Assembly (NCBI GenBank): GCA_902596785.1
Contig: CACJVG010000005.1
Location: 1-58,442, forward strand
Length of the DNA stretch: 58,442 nucleotides
Reading direction: 5' to 3'
Source: an uncultured Pelagibacteraceae bacterium
GTDB taxonomy: Bacteria; Pseudomonadota; Alphaproteobacteria; Pelagibacterales; Pelagibacteraceae
This document shows, in pieces, positions 26,146 to 33,858 of the stretch. The position numbers and the translations under genes are program-made. Under the pieces are notes generated by a model. It did not search any database, was not told the origin of the DNA, and saw nothing but the letters and a program-made list of their open reading frames with translations. How positions within the stretch are numbered: the stretch's first letter is position 1; every line of letters begins with the position of its first letter.

Positions 26146-26700
26146 ATTTATTATTTTTAGATATTCATCTTTTTCTATATCCATTACCTTTTTTGATGTT
26201 TCAAAATCAAAACCGTTTCTTGCAAGTAAAGATATATCTTTTTTATAAAATAAAGTTCTATTATCCTCTGCCCTAGCTGGACCAATCCTTTTCTTTTTAC
26301 ATAATTTTATTGCAGAAAAAAAATCTTGATCAGAATTGTCTTCTTTTATTTTTTCAACTGTATTTTTGATAAATGTTTCATCTATTCCTTTTCCTATTAA
26401 ATAATTTCTAATTTTGTTAATTGAGTTTCCTCTTTGGATCATGCTTTTAGCTTTACTTTCAGAATAAAACTGATCATTTATAAATTTGTTTTTTTCTAGA
26501 TCAGACAAAACAATATCAATCAGTTTATTTACATCTTTTTTTCTTACATCAGACGCTGATAGTTTCATGTATTTTTTTAATAAATAAGTTTTGAGTTGTT
26601 GTTTTGAAGGAGCATACTTTTCAACATAAGCAAAGGCAAAATTACGCATCTCATCAACAGTTACTTGGAGCGTTTTTTTTCTATTTCTTATAGGAATCAT
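26137..26700 (-). CDS. recX: RecX family regulator of RecA
   Basis: A 187-residue protein made of three-helix repeats. AFAYVEKYAPSKQQLKTYLLKK and FINDQFYSESKAKSMIQRGNS are the RecX hallmark blocks, followed by IRNYLIGKGIDETFI. RecX binds RecA filaments and limits recombination and the SOS response. recA is not in this window, as is usual when the two are unlinked. The 3' end overlaps the small membrane protein by nine bases. Sequence is diverged and Lys-rich but the repeat pattern is convincing. Confidence 0.82.
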   Translation of the reverse strand: MIPIRNRKKTLQVTVDEMRNFAFAYVEKYAPSKQQLKTYLLKKYMKLSASDVRKKDVNKLIDIVLSDLEKNKFINDQFYSESKAKSMIQRGNSINKIRNYLIGKGIDETFIKNTVEKIKEDNSDQDFFSAIKLCKKKRIGPARAEDNRTLFYKKDISLLARNGFDFETSKKVMDIEKDEYLKIINLL

Positions 26701-26726
26701 TGTTAGATTTAATATAATATATCTAA

Positions 26727-27200
26727 ATGATTGAACAAATTTATACTTATTTCACAATTGAGACACTTTATATGTGGATCAACCTTGGTGTTTTACCTTT
26801 TTGGTTTATCTTGATAGTGTTTCCACAATCACATTTAAGTAGAATTTTTGTAACATCAATTTTTCCTTTTTTCATATTAAGTGGAGTGTACATCTTCATT
26901 TTATATAAATCTTATTTAATTGGTTACGATTTTGATGGAAATTTCTCTCTTTACTTAGGTCTAAGTGAGCTATCTAGATTGTTTGAAGACCATTTGTACA
27001 TAATGATATTTTGGACTCATTTCATAGCAATAAACTTATTTATTGGTGGCTGGATTGTTAAAGATTCTCAAAAGTTTTCTATAAACAAAGTTTTGATGGC
27101 TGTGCCATTAATTGTGACTTATTTAATTGGTCCAATAGGTTTATTTTTATATTGGATAATAAGAATTTTTTACGCAAAAAGAATTAATTTATATGAGTAA
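26727..27200 (+). CDS. ABA4-like (DUF4281) membrane protein
   Basis: A 157-residue protein with four membrane segments and the ABA4 pattern: the N-terminal LYMWINLGVLPFWFILIVFP, the loop GLSELSRLFEDHLYIMIFWTHFIAINLFIGGWI, and the end GPIGLFLYWIIR. The plant member is needed for neoxanthin formation. Bacterial members are uncharacterised. It overlaps the next gene (isomerase) by eight bases. A carotenoid or lipid role is possible but only inferred. It starts 26 bases from the divergent recX start. Confidence 0.8.
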   Translation: MIEQIYTYFTIETLYMWINLGVLPFWFILIVFPQSHLSRIFVTSIFPFFILSGVYIFILYKSYLIGYDFDGNFSLYLGLSELSRLFEDHLYIMIFWTHFIAINLFIGGWIVKDSQKFSINKVLMAVPLIVTYLIGPIGLFLYWIIRIFYAKRINLYE

Positions 27201-27771
27201 TCATATAGATTTTTATTTCGATATAATTAGCCCATATGCATACATTGCTCACAAAAAAATTCTTAAATATAAAAATATCATATTTAATTACAAACCAATC
27301 TATTTAGGTGGTCTTCATAAGCTAGCTGGAATTGAGTCTCCTGCATTTAATAAATATAAATTGAGAAATAATATAAATGATTGCAATTTGGTGTCTGAAA
27401 AAAATAACATTAAATTTAAATGGAATTCTAATTTTCCAATAAATTCTTTAAATATAATGAGAGGATATATTAGTGTGGATAAGAATAAGCAAAATGATTA
27501 TTTGGATTTTTTTTTTGATGCTTATTGGAAAGACAATCTAGACCTGTCTAGTAGTGAAAATATTTCAAAATTATTAAGTGATTTGAATATTGATAGTGAA
27601 AAATTTTTTAAATCTATTAAAGAACAATCTGTTAAAGATCAATTAATTAATTTAACTAATGATGCTTTTCAAAAAGAAGTTTTTGGAACTCCGACTTTTA
27701 TAGTAAATAATAAAATTTTTTGGGGACAAGATAGACTTGAATATGCCTTGGAAGAAATAAAAGAAAATTAA
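27193..27771 (+). CDS. 2-hydroxychromene-2-carboxylate isomerase-like (DsbA fold)
   Basis: A 192-residue thioredoxin-fold protein of the HCCA isomerase/kappa GST branch. It starts IDFYFDIISPYAYIAHKKI, where SPYAY holds the active serine in place of the DsbA cysteines, and ends with FGTPTFIVNNKIFWGQDRLEYA. The family isomerises hydroxychromene carboxylate with glutathione in naphthalene catabolism. In this setting it is more likely a general glutathione-dependent isomerase. It overlaps the ABA4-like gene upstream and the convergent rhodanese end by four bases. Confidence 0.85.
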   Translation: MSNHIDFYFDIISPYAYIAHKKILKYKNIIFNYKPIYLGGLHKLAGIESPAFNKYKLRNNINDCNLVSEKNNIKFKWNSNFPINSLNIMRGYISVDKNKQNDYLDFFFDAYWKDNLDLSSSENISKLLSDLNIDSEKFFKSIKEQSVKDQLINLTNDAFQKEVFGTPTFIVNNKIFWGQDRLEYALEEIKEN

Positions 27772-28151
27772 ATAATTTTAAAACCACTGCTACTCATCAC
27801 TGCAAATCCACCATCAATATGAGAGATTTTTTCATATCCCATCTCTTTTAATGATTTTACAGCCAAAGCTGACCTAACACCTCCGGCGCAAAATAAAATA
27901 ATTTCTTTGTTTTTATCAACCTGTCCATTTTGTATGATAGGACTGTTTGGATCTAAATAGACTTCAAGCATACCTCTTGGAATATGGTTTGCACCTTCAA
28001 CTCTACCTGTATTATCTAATTCGTTAATTTCCCTAATATCAATTAAATTACAATTATTATTTTCAAATTTTTGATAGGCCTCATCTGCGTTTATTGTTTT
28101 AATTTCACCCATTGCATCAGAAACTAAATTTTGAATTGATTTGATATTCAT
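27768..28151 (-). CDS. Rhodanese domain protein
   Basis: A 127-residue single rhodanese domain. The active Cys is in FCAGGVRSALAVKSLKEMGY, with the usual ILFCAGGxRS loop. NLIDIREINE and GANHIPRGML are the CH2-type lead-in motifs. Sulfur transfer from thiosulfate or persulfide is expected. A 40-residue N-terminal helix precedes the domain. No partner gene is adjacent; it is convergent with the isomerase and divergent from the FkbM gene. Substrate unknown. Confidence 0.88.
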   Translation of the reverse strand: MNIKSIQNLVSDAMGEIKTINADEAYQKFENNNCNLIDIREINELDNTGRVEGANHIPRGMLEVYLDPNSPIIQNGQVDKNKEIILFCAGGVRSALAVKSLKEMGYEKISHIDGGFAVMSSSGFKII

Positions 28152-28191
28152 GTAACTAATATATAATAATTAAATTTAAAAATATAGAGTT

Positions 28192-28971
28192 GTGCTCCCA
28201 AAAATATTTAAACCTTATAAATCTACTAAAAAAAATTTAATTCGGGTCGGGCCAAATACAGACGGGGGATACGTAATAGATAAAAGAGTAATAAAAAAAG
28301 TAAAAACTCTAATTTCCTGCGGATTAAATGACGATTGGGAATTTGAAAAAGAATTCTTAAAAATTAACCCTTATTGTAAAATATTTGCTTATGACCATAC
28401 AGTTAATAAGAAGTTTTGGAAAAATAGATTTAAGAAAGATTTGATTTCATTTTTTTTACTAAAAAAACTAAGACTCAGAAAAATTTTAAATATATTTAAA
28501 TATATTGACTACATAAACTTTTTCAAAAAAAACAATAAACATTATATAAAAAAAGTTGTTTTAAAGACCAAAAACAAAAAGGAAATTTCAATTAAAAACA
28601 TTTTAAAAAATAAAAAAAATATTCTTTTGAAAATTGATATTGAGGGTGACGAATATAAAATATTGGAACCTATAAAAAAAAATTTTAAGGAAATATATCT
28701 ATTAATTATAGAATTCCACAATATTCATAAAAACATTAGTAAAATTAAAAAGTTCCTGATGAAGTCAAAATTTAAATTAATACACATTCATGGGAATAAT
28801 TATTCAGGTATTAATAAAAACAAAGATCCAAATGTGATAGAAATGACTATGCTTAATTCCGAAAAATTTAAATTATCAAAAAATAAATCTAAATTTAAAT
28901 ACCCGATTAATGACTTGGACTATGTCAATTTTAAAAGAAGAAATGATATTGAATTAAGATTTAATGACTGA
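28192..28971 (+). CDS. FkbM family methyltransferase
   Basis: A 259-residue protein with the FkbM-type SAM fold: VGPNTDGGYVIDKR near the start, ISCGLNDDWEFEKEF, then the family motif LLKIDIEGDEYKILE and a C-terminal DPNVIEMTML. Such enzymes O-methylate sugars or lipids of surface polymers. The start is a GTG at 28192; no ATG occurs before the conserved region. It overlaps the next glycosyltransferase by eight bases, which supports a surface-glycan role. The chain is very Lys-rich and AT-biased relative to its neighbours. Confidence 0.75.
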   Translation: MLPKIFKPYKSTKKNLIRVGPNTDGGYVIDKRVIKKVKTLISCGLNDDWEFEKEFLKINPYCKIFAYDHTVNKKFWKNRFKKDLISFFLLKKLRLRKILNIFKYIDYINFFKKNNKHYIKKVVLKTKNKKEISIKNILKNKKNILLKIDIEGDEYKILEPIKKNFKEIYLLIIEFHNIHKNISKIKKFLMKSKFKLIHIHGNNYSGINKNKDPNVIEMTMLNSEKFKLSKNKSKFKYPINDLDYVNFKRRNDIELRFND

Positions 28972-29953
28972 AAAAATTTGTATTGTTTATACACACCATA
29001 AACTTGGGGATCTTATATGGCAATTGCCTTATATTAAATCTATTAGCGAACATCATAATCATAAAATAGATTTGATTGTAAGAGAAAAAACTCAAGCCAA
29101 AAATATATTAAAAGATCTTACTCATATAAATTTAATTAATTATAATAATTTTAGAAAAGGCCTGTTTTATTGGATTGATGTATTTAAGTTAGTTAAAATT
29201 TTTTTCAAAAACAAATATTCTCATGTATATATTTTGGATAAAGTTAACAAACCTGCAATAGCTGCGAAACTATGTAGGGTAAAAAATATTATTGGGCCTG
29301 GAATAGGTAAACAAAAAAAGTGGCTTACAGTAAAAAAATATTTAACAAATGAAGATTGGAAGTTAAGTTATTCTGAACAGTCTCAAAAAATTTTAAATAT
29401 TAATTCAATAACTGTTAACAATATTTATCCTGAAATAAACGTTGATATAAAAAGATTTAGAGAAGGAAATTCCAATTTAGAAATTGAAGGAAAAAAAATT
29501 GCTTTTGGCATAGATTCTTTTGAAGATTATAAAATGTGGTATGAAGAGGATTTTGTGGAATTAGCAAATAGACTCTATGAAAAAAATCTTTTTGACTATA
29601 TTTATTTAATTTGTGGTAAAGAAAAATCTTATTTAGCTAAAAATATAATAGAACTATCAAAAAAAAATTATTTCATAGATTGTTCAGATAAAAATTTAAA
29701 TGGAATTATTTTTGCCTTAAAAAATTCAAGGTTTTTAGTAGGAAATAATTCTGGACCTATAAATCTTGCTGCAGCACTAAATATTAAATCTTTTGGTTTA
29801 ATTGCAAATGACCCAATTGACGAATTGAAATATAGTAAAATTCAAATTATAACCCCTGAAAATTACAACAATATTAGATGTAGAGATAGAGAAGGAATGA
29901 AAAAACTAAAAGTTGAACAAGTATTTAATAAAATAATGGAAGGATTAAATTAA
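28964..29953 (+). CDS. Glycosyltransferase family 9 (heptosyltransferase-like)
   Basis: A 329-residue GT9 protein. The N-terminal HKLGDLIWQLPYIKSI is the acceptor-side motif of ADP-heptose:LPS transferases, and the C-terminal FLVGNNSGPINLAAALNIKSFGL matches the nucleotide-sugar site (usual form SGPxHLAAA, here INLAAA). It probably adds a sugar to lipopolysaccharide core or another surface glycan. It overlaps the FkbM gene and is followed directly by bcp with no gap. The acceptor cannot be told from sequence. Confidence 0.85.
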   Translation: MTEKICIVYTHHKLGDLIWQLPYIKSISEHHNHKIDLIVREKTQAKNILKDLTHINLINYNNFRKGLFYWIDVFKLVKIFFKNKYSHVYILDKVNKPAIAAKLCRVKNIIGPGIGKQKKWLTVKKYLTNEDWKLSYSEQSQKILNINSITVNNIYPEINVDIKRFREGNSNLEIEGKKIAFGIDSFEDYKMWYEEDFVELANRLYEKNLFDYIYLICGKEKSYLAKNIIELSKKNYFIDCSDKNLNGIIFALKNSRFLVGNNSGPINLAAALNIKSFGLIANDPIDELKYSKIQIITPENYNNIRCRDREGMKKLKVEQVFNKIMEGLN

Positions 29954-30421
29954 ATGAAAGCAGCAAATTTTACTTTACCATCAACAAATAAAAAGAATTT
30001 TACATTAAAAGAATCTCTAGGAAAATATGTTGTTCTATACTTTTATCCAAAAGACGACACTCCAGGCTGTACTATAGAAACTAATGATTTTAATAAGCTT
30101 TACTCAAAATTTAAGAAATTGGATTGTGAAGTTTATGGAATATCAAAAGATAATATGAAAAGTCACGATAAATTTAAAGAAAAATATAAAATTAAATTTG
30201 ATTTACTTTCTGATGAAGAAATAAAAGTTTTAAAAAAATATAAAGTTTGGGCTAAAAAAAAATTCATGGGACGAGAATTTATGGGAATAGTTAGAACTAC
30301 TTTTTTAATCGATAAAAAAGGTAAAACTCTAAAAGTTTGGAATAATGTTAAAGTTAAAGACCACGCAAAAGAAGTATTAGAAACCTTAGAAATATTGTCA
30401 AAAAATAAAAAAAGCCCCTAA
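29954..30421 (+). CDS. bcp: Peroxiredoxin, Bcp/PrxQ type
   Basis: A 155-residue peroxiredoxin. The peroxidatic Cys39 is in YPKDDTPGCTIE. The resolving Cys that Bcp often carries five residues later is absent (Asn44 is there), so this is either a 1-Cys type or uses another residue such as the Cys in KLDCEV. TTFLIDKKGK and the C-terminal helix are regular. It reduces hydroperoxides with thioredoxin. A hairpin terminator overlaps its last codons and serves amtB1 on the opposite strand. Confidence 0.92.
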   Translation: MKAANFTLPSTNKKNFTLKESLGKYVVLYFYPKDDTPGCTIETNDFNKLYSKFKKLDCEVYGISKDNMKSHDKFKEKYKIKFDLLSDEEIKVLKKYKVWAKKKFMGREFMGIVRTTFLIDKKGKTLKVWNNVKVKDHAKEVLETLEILSKNKKSP

Positions 30422-30436
30422 TTTCTTAGGGGCTTT
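30411..30436. terminator. Bidirectional terminator between bcp and amtB1
   Basis: A perfect 10-bp stem AAAGCCCCTA/TAGGGGCTTT with a six-base loop. On the minus strand it is followed by a long T run, making a strong intrinsic terminator for amtB1. On the plus strand it ends in TTT and AT-rich DNA, giving a weaker end for bcp. The minus-strand loop reads AGAAAT, the same as in the amtB2 terminator. Confidence 0.85.
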
Positions 30437-30460
30437 AATATATATTTATAGAGAGATATT

Positions 30461-31753
30461 TTAGTCTCTGATTGCGTAAGCTTTCACACCTACTTCAGCA
30501 ACATCGGTACCAAGTTTTTCAGCTTGAGCACTAATTCTAAGACCAATAGTTTGTTTAAGAACTCTAAAAGTAATGTAAGAAAGTATGAAGCTAAACAAAC
30601 ATACTGCAATTACACCTGTTAACTGAGTTCCAAAATTTGTATCTGGGTTACTTATTGGAACAACTAAAGTTCCAAATATACCTGCAAACATATGTACAGG
30701 GATTGCACCTACAACATCATCGATTTTTTTACTTTCTAAAAATTTTGTACCAAAGTACATAATCAATGATCCAATAGCTCCGATCACAATTGCTAATACA
30801 GGACTTGGAGTTAAAGGCTCAGCTGTGATTGCAACTAATCCAGCTAATGCACCATTTAACATCATTACAATATCAGTTTTACCACCAAGTAATCTTGTAA
30901 CCACAGCTGCAGCAACTGTTCCAGCGGCTCCCGCTAAATGAGTGTTAACTGCAATTTTACTAATTGCATTGACATCATCAAAAGTTCCCATAGCTAATTG
31001 GCTAAAACCATTAAAACCAAACCAACCGAACCAAAGTAAAAAGGTTCCAAGTGTTACTAATGGAATTGAAGATGCAGCAAATGGTACTAAAGATTTAGTT
31101 TCACCTGATTTTGAAAATCTTCCTTCTCTTGCACCCAACACTATAACTCCTGCTAAAGCAGCAGCACCTCCACAAGCATGAACTAAAGTTGATCCAGCAA
31201 AGTCTGAAAAGCCAGAGGTTGCTAACCAACCTCCACCCCACTGCCAACCCATTGAAATTGGATAAATAACACCGGCCATAATTGCAGCGAAAATAAAGAA
31301 AGGCCAAATTTTAATTCTTTCAGCTACAGCTCCTGAAACAATAGAAGCAGTTGCACAAACAAACATTGTTTGAAAGAACCAATCAGAATAATCTGAGTAA
31401 CCAGTTGCTAGTTCAGAAGAATCACTCCACATTGAAAAAGATCCAATAAAACCACCTTCTGGAATACCATAAGCTAGATTATAGCCACATAGAAAAAATA
31501 TTAATGAGCAAATTGCAAATTTACCAATATTTTTAGCTGCAATTGTTGATACACTTTTTGTAGTTACTAATCCGCTTTCAAGCATGCAGAAACCTGCAGC
31601 CATAAATGCTACTAATACACCACCTAAATAAAATCCAAGTGAATTAAAAATATATTGCCCTTCAGCTGACATTGTAGTTTCTGCTGAAGCAAAGTTAGAA
31701 AAGCTTAATAATGATATTAAACCTATAATAAATGTTTTTAAAATATGAGTCAT
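30461..31753 (-). CDS. amtB: Ammonium transporter (Amt), copy 1
   Basis: A 430-residue Amt protein with N-terminal signal-like segment (about 5-24) and 11 membrane segments. GWQWGGGWLATSGFSDFAGSTLVHACGGAAALAG holds the first pore histidine (LVHACGG), and GAIPVHMFAGIFGTLVVP the second. It imports ammonium. No glnK lies next to it. Upstream elements match those of the second copy at 31981: a dyad, a -10 and a hairpin over the ribosome site. GGAGAG precedes the ATG. Amt pairs are known in marine alphaproteobacteria; the two copies may differ in affinity. Confidence 0.95.
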   Translation of the reverse strand: MTHILKTFIIGLISLLSFSNFASAETTMSAEGQYIFNSLGFYLGGVLVAFMAAGFCMLESGLVTTKSVSTIAAKNIGKFAICSLIFFLCGYNLAYGIPEGGFIGSFSMWSDSSELATGYSDYSDWFFQTMFVCATASIVSGAVAERIKIWPFFIFAAIMAGVIYPISMGWQWGGGWLATSGFSDFAGSTLVHACGGAAALAGVIVLGAREGRFSKSGETKSLVPFAASSIPLVTLGTFLLWFGWFGFNGFSQLAMGTFDDVNAISKIAVNTHLAGAAGTVAAAVVTRLLGGKTDIVMMLNGALAGLVAITAEPLTPSPVLAIVIGAIGSLIMYFGTKFLESKKIDDVVGAIPVHMFAGIFGTLVVPISNPDTNFGTQLTGVIAVCLFSFILSYITFRVLKQTIGLRISAQAEKLGTDVAEVGVKAYAIRD

Positions 31754-31757
31754 TATC

Positions 31758-31840
31758 TCTCCTTGTTATGGAGGTCTTTTATAAAAATTTTTTAAATAAA
31801 GAATTGCTTATAGGACAAGATAGTTATGCTATTTAAGCAT
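31758..31840 (-). promoter_or_regulatory. amtB1 upstream dyad, -10 and leader hairpin
   Basis: On the minus strand, ATGCT-N5-AGCAT (31826-31840) lies 43 bases before TATAAAAGAC (31774-31783). The leader then pairs CTCC with GGAG (31759-31773), and the second arm is the ribosome site just before the ATG. The same three elements, in the same order and at nearly the same spacing, precede amtB2. They suggest a bound activator and control of ribosome access. Seen by eye, function inferred. Confidence 0.42.
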
Positions 31841-31851
31841 GTATAAAATAA

Positions 31852-31875
31852 AAAGGCCCCATTTCTGGGGCCTTT
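31852..31875 (-). terminator. amtB2 intrinsic terminator
   Basis: A perfect stem AAAGGCCCC/GGGGCCTTT with loop ATTTCT (minus-strand loop AGAAAT), followed on the minus strand by TTTTTATTTT. This is a textbook intrinsic terminator for amtB2. Loop sequence and form match the amtB1 terminator at 30411. Confidence 0.88.
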
Positions 31876-31877
31876 AC

Positions 31878-31981
31878 TTAACTAACTAGAGAGAGAGATT
31901 TAGTTAATTTTTTTTACAGAGGCCCTTCAATGAGATAACGACATGGAGATCGAAGAGCCTCTATATTGCATTGCATGCAAT
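31878..31981 (-). ncRNA. Structured amtB2 3' region, candidate 3'UTR-derived RNA
   Basis: Between the amtB2 stop and its terminator lie three further dyads: the palindrome ATTGCATGCAAT (31970-31981) at the stop codon, an 11-bp stem of AGAGGCTCTTC with GAAGGGCCTCT (31918-31962, one G-U pair), and TTAACTAA/TTAGTTAA (31878-31907). With the terminator this makes about 130 bases of near-continuous structure. No frame fits here. It may be a stable 3' end or a small RNA. Expression is unknown. Confidence 0.35.
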
Positions 31982-33282
31982 TAGTCACGTATTGCGTATG
32001 CTATTACTCCTGTTTCTGTAACGTCAGTACCTTTGGTTTCAGCTTCTTTACTTAATCTAATTCCAAACGTAGCTTTCATTATTGACCAGATTACATAGGA
32101 CACAGCAAACACAAAAATGTTAATTGAAAGTACACCGATTAATTGTGCACTAAACGATGCATCAGCGTTTGTTAATGGCACTGCTAATGTTCCCCAAATA
32201 CCAGCAAACATGTGAGCTGGAATTGCACCTACAACATCGTCAAGTTTGAAACTGAATAATAATTTAGTTCCAAATACTACGATTAATCCTCCAACAGCTC
32301 CAATGAAAATAGCTGCTAAAGGTGATGGTGCTAATGGTTCAGCTGTAACAGCTACAAGACCACCAATTGCTCCGTTTAACATTTGAATTACATCTGTTTT
32401 ACCAAACATTAATCTTGTGATTATTGCAGCAGCCATAACACCACCACAAGCAGCAAGATTAGTATTGATAAATATACTTGATACAGCAACTGCATCATCA
32501 AATGTTCCAATAGCTAGTTGAGATCCACCATTGAATCCAAACCAACCTAACCATAATATAAATACCCCAACAGTTACTAATGGAATTGAAGAAGCAGCAA
32601 AAGGTTTAATTGCTTTTGCCTCACCTTTACTATCAAATCTTCCATATCTAGCACCTAACAACATGATACCTGCTAAAGCAGCTGCACCTCCTGTTGAGTG
32701 TACTAGTGTTGAACCAGCAAAATCAGAGAAGCCTAGTTCTGCTAACCAGCCTCCACCCCATTGCCAACCCATAACGATTGGATAAATTACTCCAGCTAAA
32801 ATAGCTGCAAATAAGAAAAATGGCCATAGCTTAATTCTTTCAGCCATAGCACCTGAGCAAATTGAAACTGTTGTCGCGCAGAATACCATTTGGAAGAACC
32901 AGTCTGATCCATCAGCATAACCTGTGTCAACTGCACTTGCATCTGACCAAGGTGTAAATGTTCCAATGTATCCTCCTTCAGGAATTCCATAAGCTAAATT
33001 ATAACCAAAAAGCCAAAACATAATTCCGGCAATTGAATATAGACCTATATTTTTAGCACAAATTACTGATACACTTTTTGAAGTTACCATACCAGATTCT
33101 AGCATCGCAAAACCTGCTGCCATGAACATGACAAGGAAACCACAAATTAAAAATAGAAGCGAGTTAAATATCGCTTGAACTTCTCCAGAGACAGTTGTCT
33201 CTGCCATACCTGCACTACTCATGTTTAATAAAAATATTAAACTAAGAAGCGGTGCTGATATTTTTTTTATTATTTTAGTCAT
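31981..33282 (-). CDS. amtB: Ammonium transporter (Amt), copy 2
   Basis: A 433-residue Amt protein close to copy 1 in all conserved parts. It has an N-terminal hydrophobic leader, then GWQWGGGWLAELGFSDFAGSTLVHSTGGAAALAG with the first pore His and GAIPAHMFAGIWGTLAVP with the second. Both copies end in the same AYAIRD. This suggests duplication. It imports ammonium or methylammonium. It is transcribed toward copy 1 but ends in its own strong terminator, so the two are separate units. No PII gene is adjacent. Confidence 0.95.
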   Translation of the reverse strand: MTKIIKKISAPLLSLIFLLNMSSAGMAETTVSGEVQAIFNSLLFLICGFLVMFMAAGFAMLESGMVTSKSVSVICAKNIGLYSIAGIMFWLFGYNLAYGIPEGGYIGTFTPWSDASAVDTGYADGSDWFFQMVFCATTVSICSGAMAERIKLWPFFLFAAILAGVIYPIVMGWQWGGGWLAELGFSDFAGSTLVHSTGGAAALAGIMLLGARYGRFDSKGEAKAIKPFAASSIPLVTVGVFILWLGWFGFNGGSQLAIGTFDDAVAVSSIFINTNLAACGGVMAAAIITRLMFGKTDVIQMLNGAIGGLVAVTAEPLAPSPLAAIFIGAVGGLIVVFGTKLLFSFKLDDVVGAIPAHMFAGIWGTLAVPLTNADASFSAQLIGVLSINIFVFAVSYVIWSIMKATFGIRLSKEAETKGTDVTETGVIAYAIRD

Positions 33283-33286
33283 TAGA

Positions 33287-33373
33287 CCTCCACTTGTTTA
33301 AGTGGTGTCTTATAGTTTTATTAATTTTTAAAACTAACGCTGATTAGGAAAATTGGCTATGCAGTTTTTGCAT
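33287..33373 (-). promoter_or_regulatory. amtB2 upstream dyad, promoter and leader hairpin
   Basis: On the minus strand, ATGCA-N5-TGCAT (33359-33373) lies 45 bases before TATAAG (33309-33314), which has TTAGTT 17 bases upstream. The transcript would begin close to a perfect hairpin CCACTT-AAAC-AAGTGG (33290-33305), and GGAGG (33287-33291), the ribosome site, overlaps its second arm. The layout copies that at amtB1. Likely nitrogen control; the binding protein is not known from sequence. Confidence 0.45.
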
Positions 33374-33378
33374 ATAGT

Positions 33379-33415
33379 AACAGCCCTGAACGTGTTTTTA
33401 AACGTTAGGGCTGTT
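33379..33415 (-). other. hupB 3' hairpin without a trailing U tract
   Basis: AACAGCCCT (33379-33387) pairs exactly with AGGGCTGTT (33407-33415), extended inward by partial pairing. On the hupB strand the T-rich run precedes the hairpin and none follows, so this is not a standard intrinsic terminator. It may be a weak or Rho-assisted end, or a stability element. Confidence 0.5.
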
Positions 33416-33426
33416 AAAAAAAAATA

Positions 33427-33702
33427 TTATCTGTTGAATACTTCTTTTAAAGCTTTAGCTGGTAAGAATTTTACCTTTTGAGAAGCAGCAATTTGAATCT
33501 GCTCACCCGTTCTTGGGTTTCTTCCAACTCTTGCTTTTCTCTTAGCAACTTTATAAGTACCAAATCCAGCAATTTTTACTGAATCATCACCTTTTAGAGC
33601 ATCTAAAATAGTGTTGGTAATTGTATCAAAAGTTCGCTCAGCATCTGCTTTGCTCAAATTTAATGAGCCAGAAAGCTTAGCAATTAGTTGTTTTTTGTTC
33701 AT
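33427..33702 (-). CDS. hupB: HU family DNA-binding protein
   Basis: A 91-residue HU/IHF-fold protein. It starts MNKKQLIAKLSGSLNLSKAD and has the diagnostic GFGTYKVAKRKARVGRNPRTGE, the arm that enters the DNA minor groove with its NPRTG turn. It bends and compacts DNA as a dimer. HU rather than IHF is favoured by the VGRNPRTGE arm and length. It is followed by a hairpin lacking a T run. Two copies of ATAAACGTTGAT lie in its upstream region (33741-33752, 33814-33825). Confidence 0.95.
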   Translation of the reverse strand: MNKKQLIAKLSGSLNLSKADAERTFDTITNTILDALKGDDSVKIAGFGTYKVAKRKARVGRNPRTGEQIQIAASQKVKFLPAKALKEVFNR

Positions 33703-33858
33703 TTTAGCTCCGGTTTTGTTGGTTAATATTTATACTTCTCATAAACGTTGATAAATCAAGCTTTTTTTTAGTATTTAATTTTTTAAAACACACAATATCT
33801 TGTAAATATATAAATAAACGTTGATTTTATTGATTTTTTTAACTTTTAAAAATGTGAA

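Noticed and set aside
28192-28971. Recent horizontal transfer of the FkbM/GT9 pair
   Set aside because: Base composition is more AT-rich than neighbours, but no mobile element, tRNA or repeat borders it, and such bias is common in SAR11 surface genes.
30942-32785. Antisense frames within the amtB genes (30942-31181, 32531-32785)
   Set aside because: They mirror conserved Gly/Ala-rich Amt codons on the opposite strand and show no start signals.
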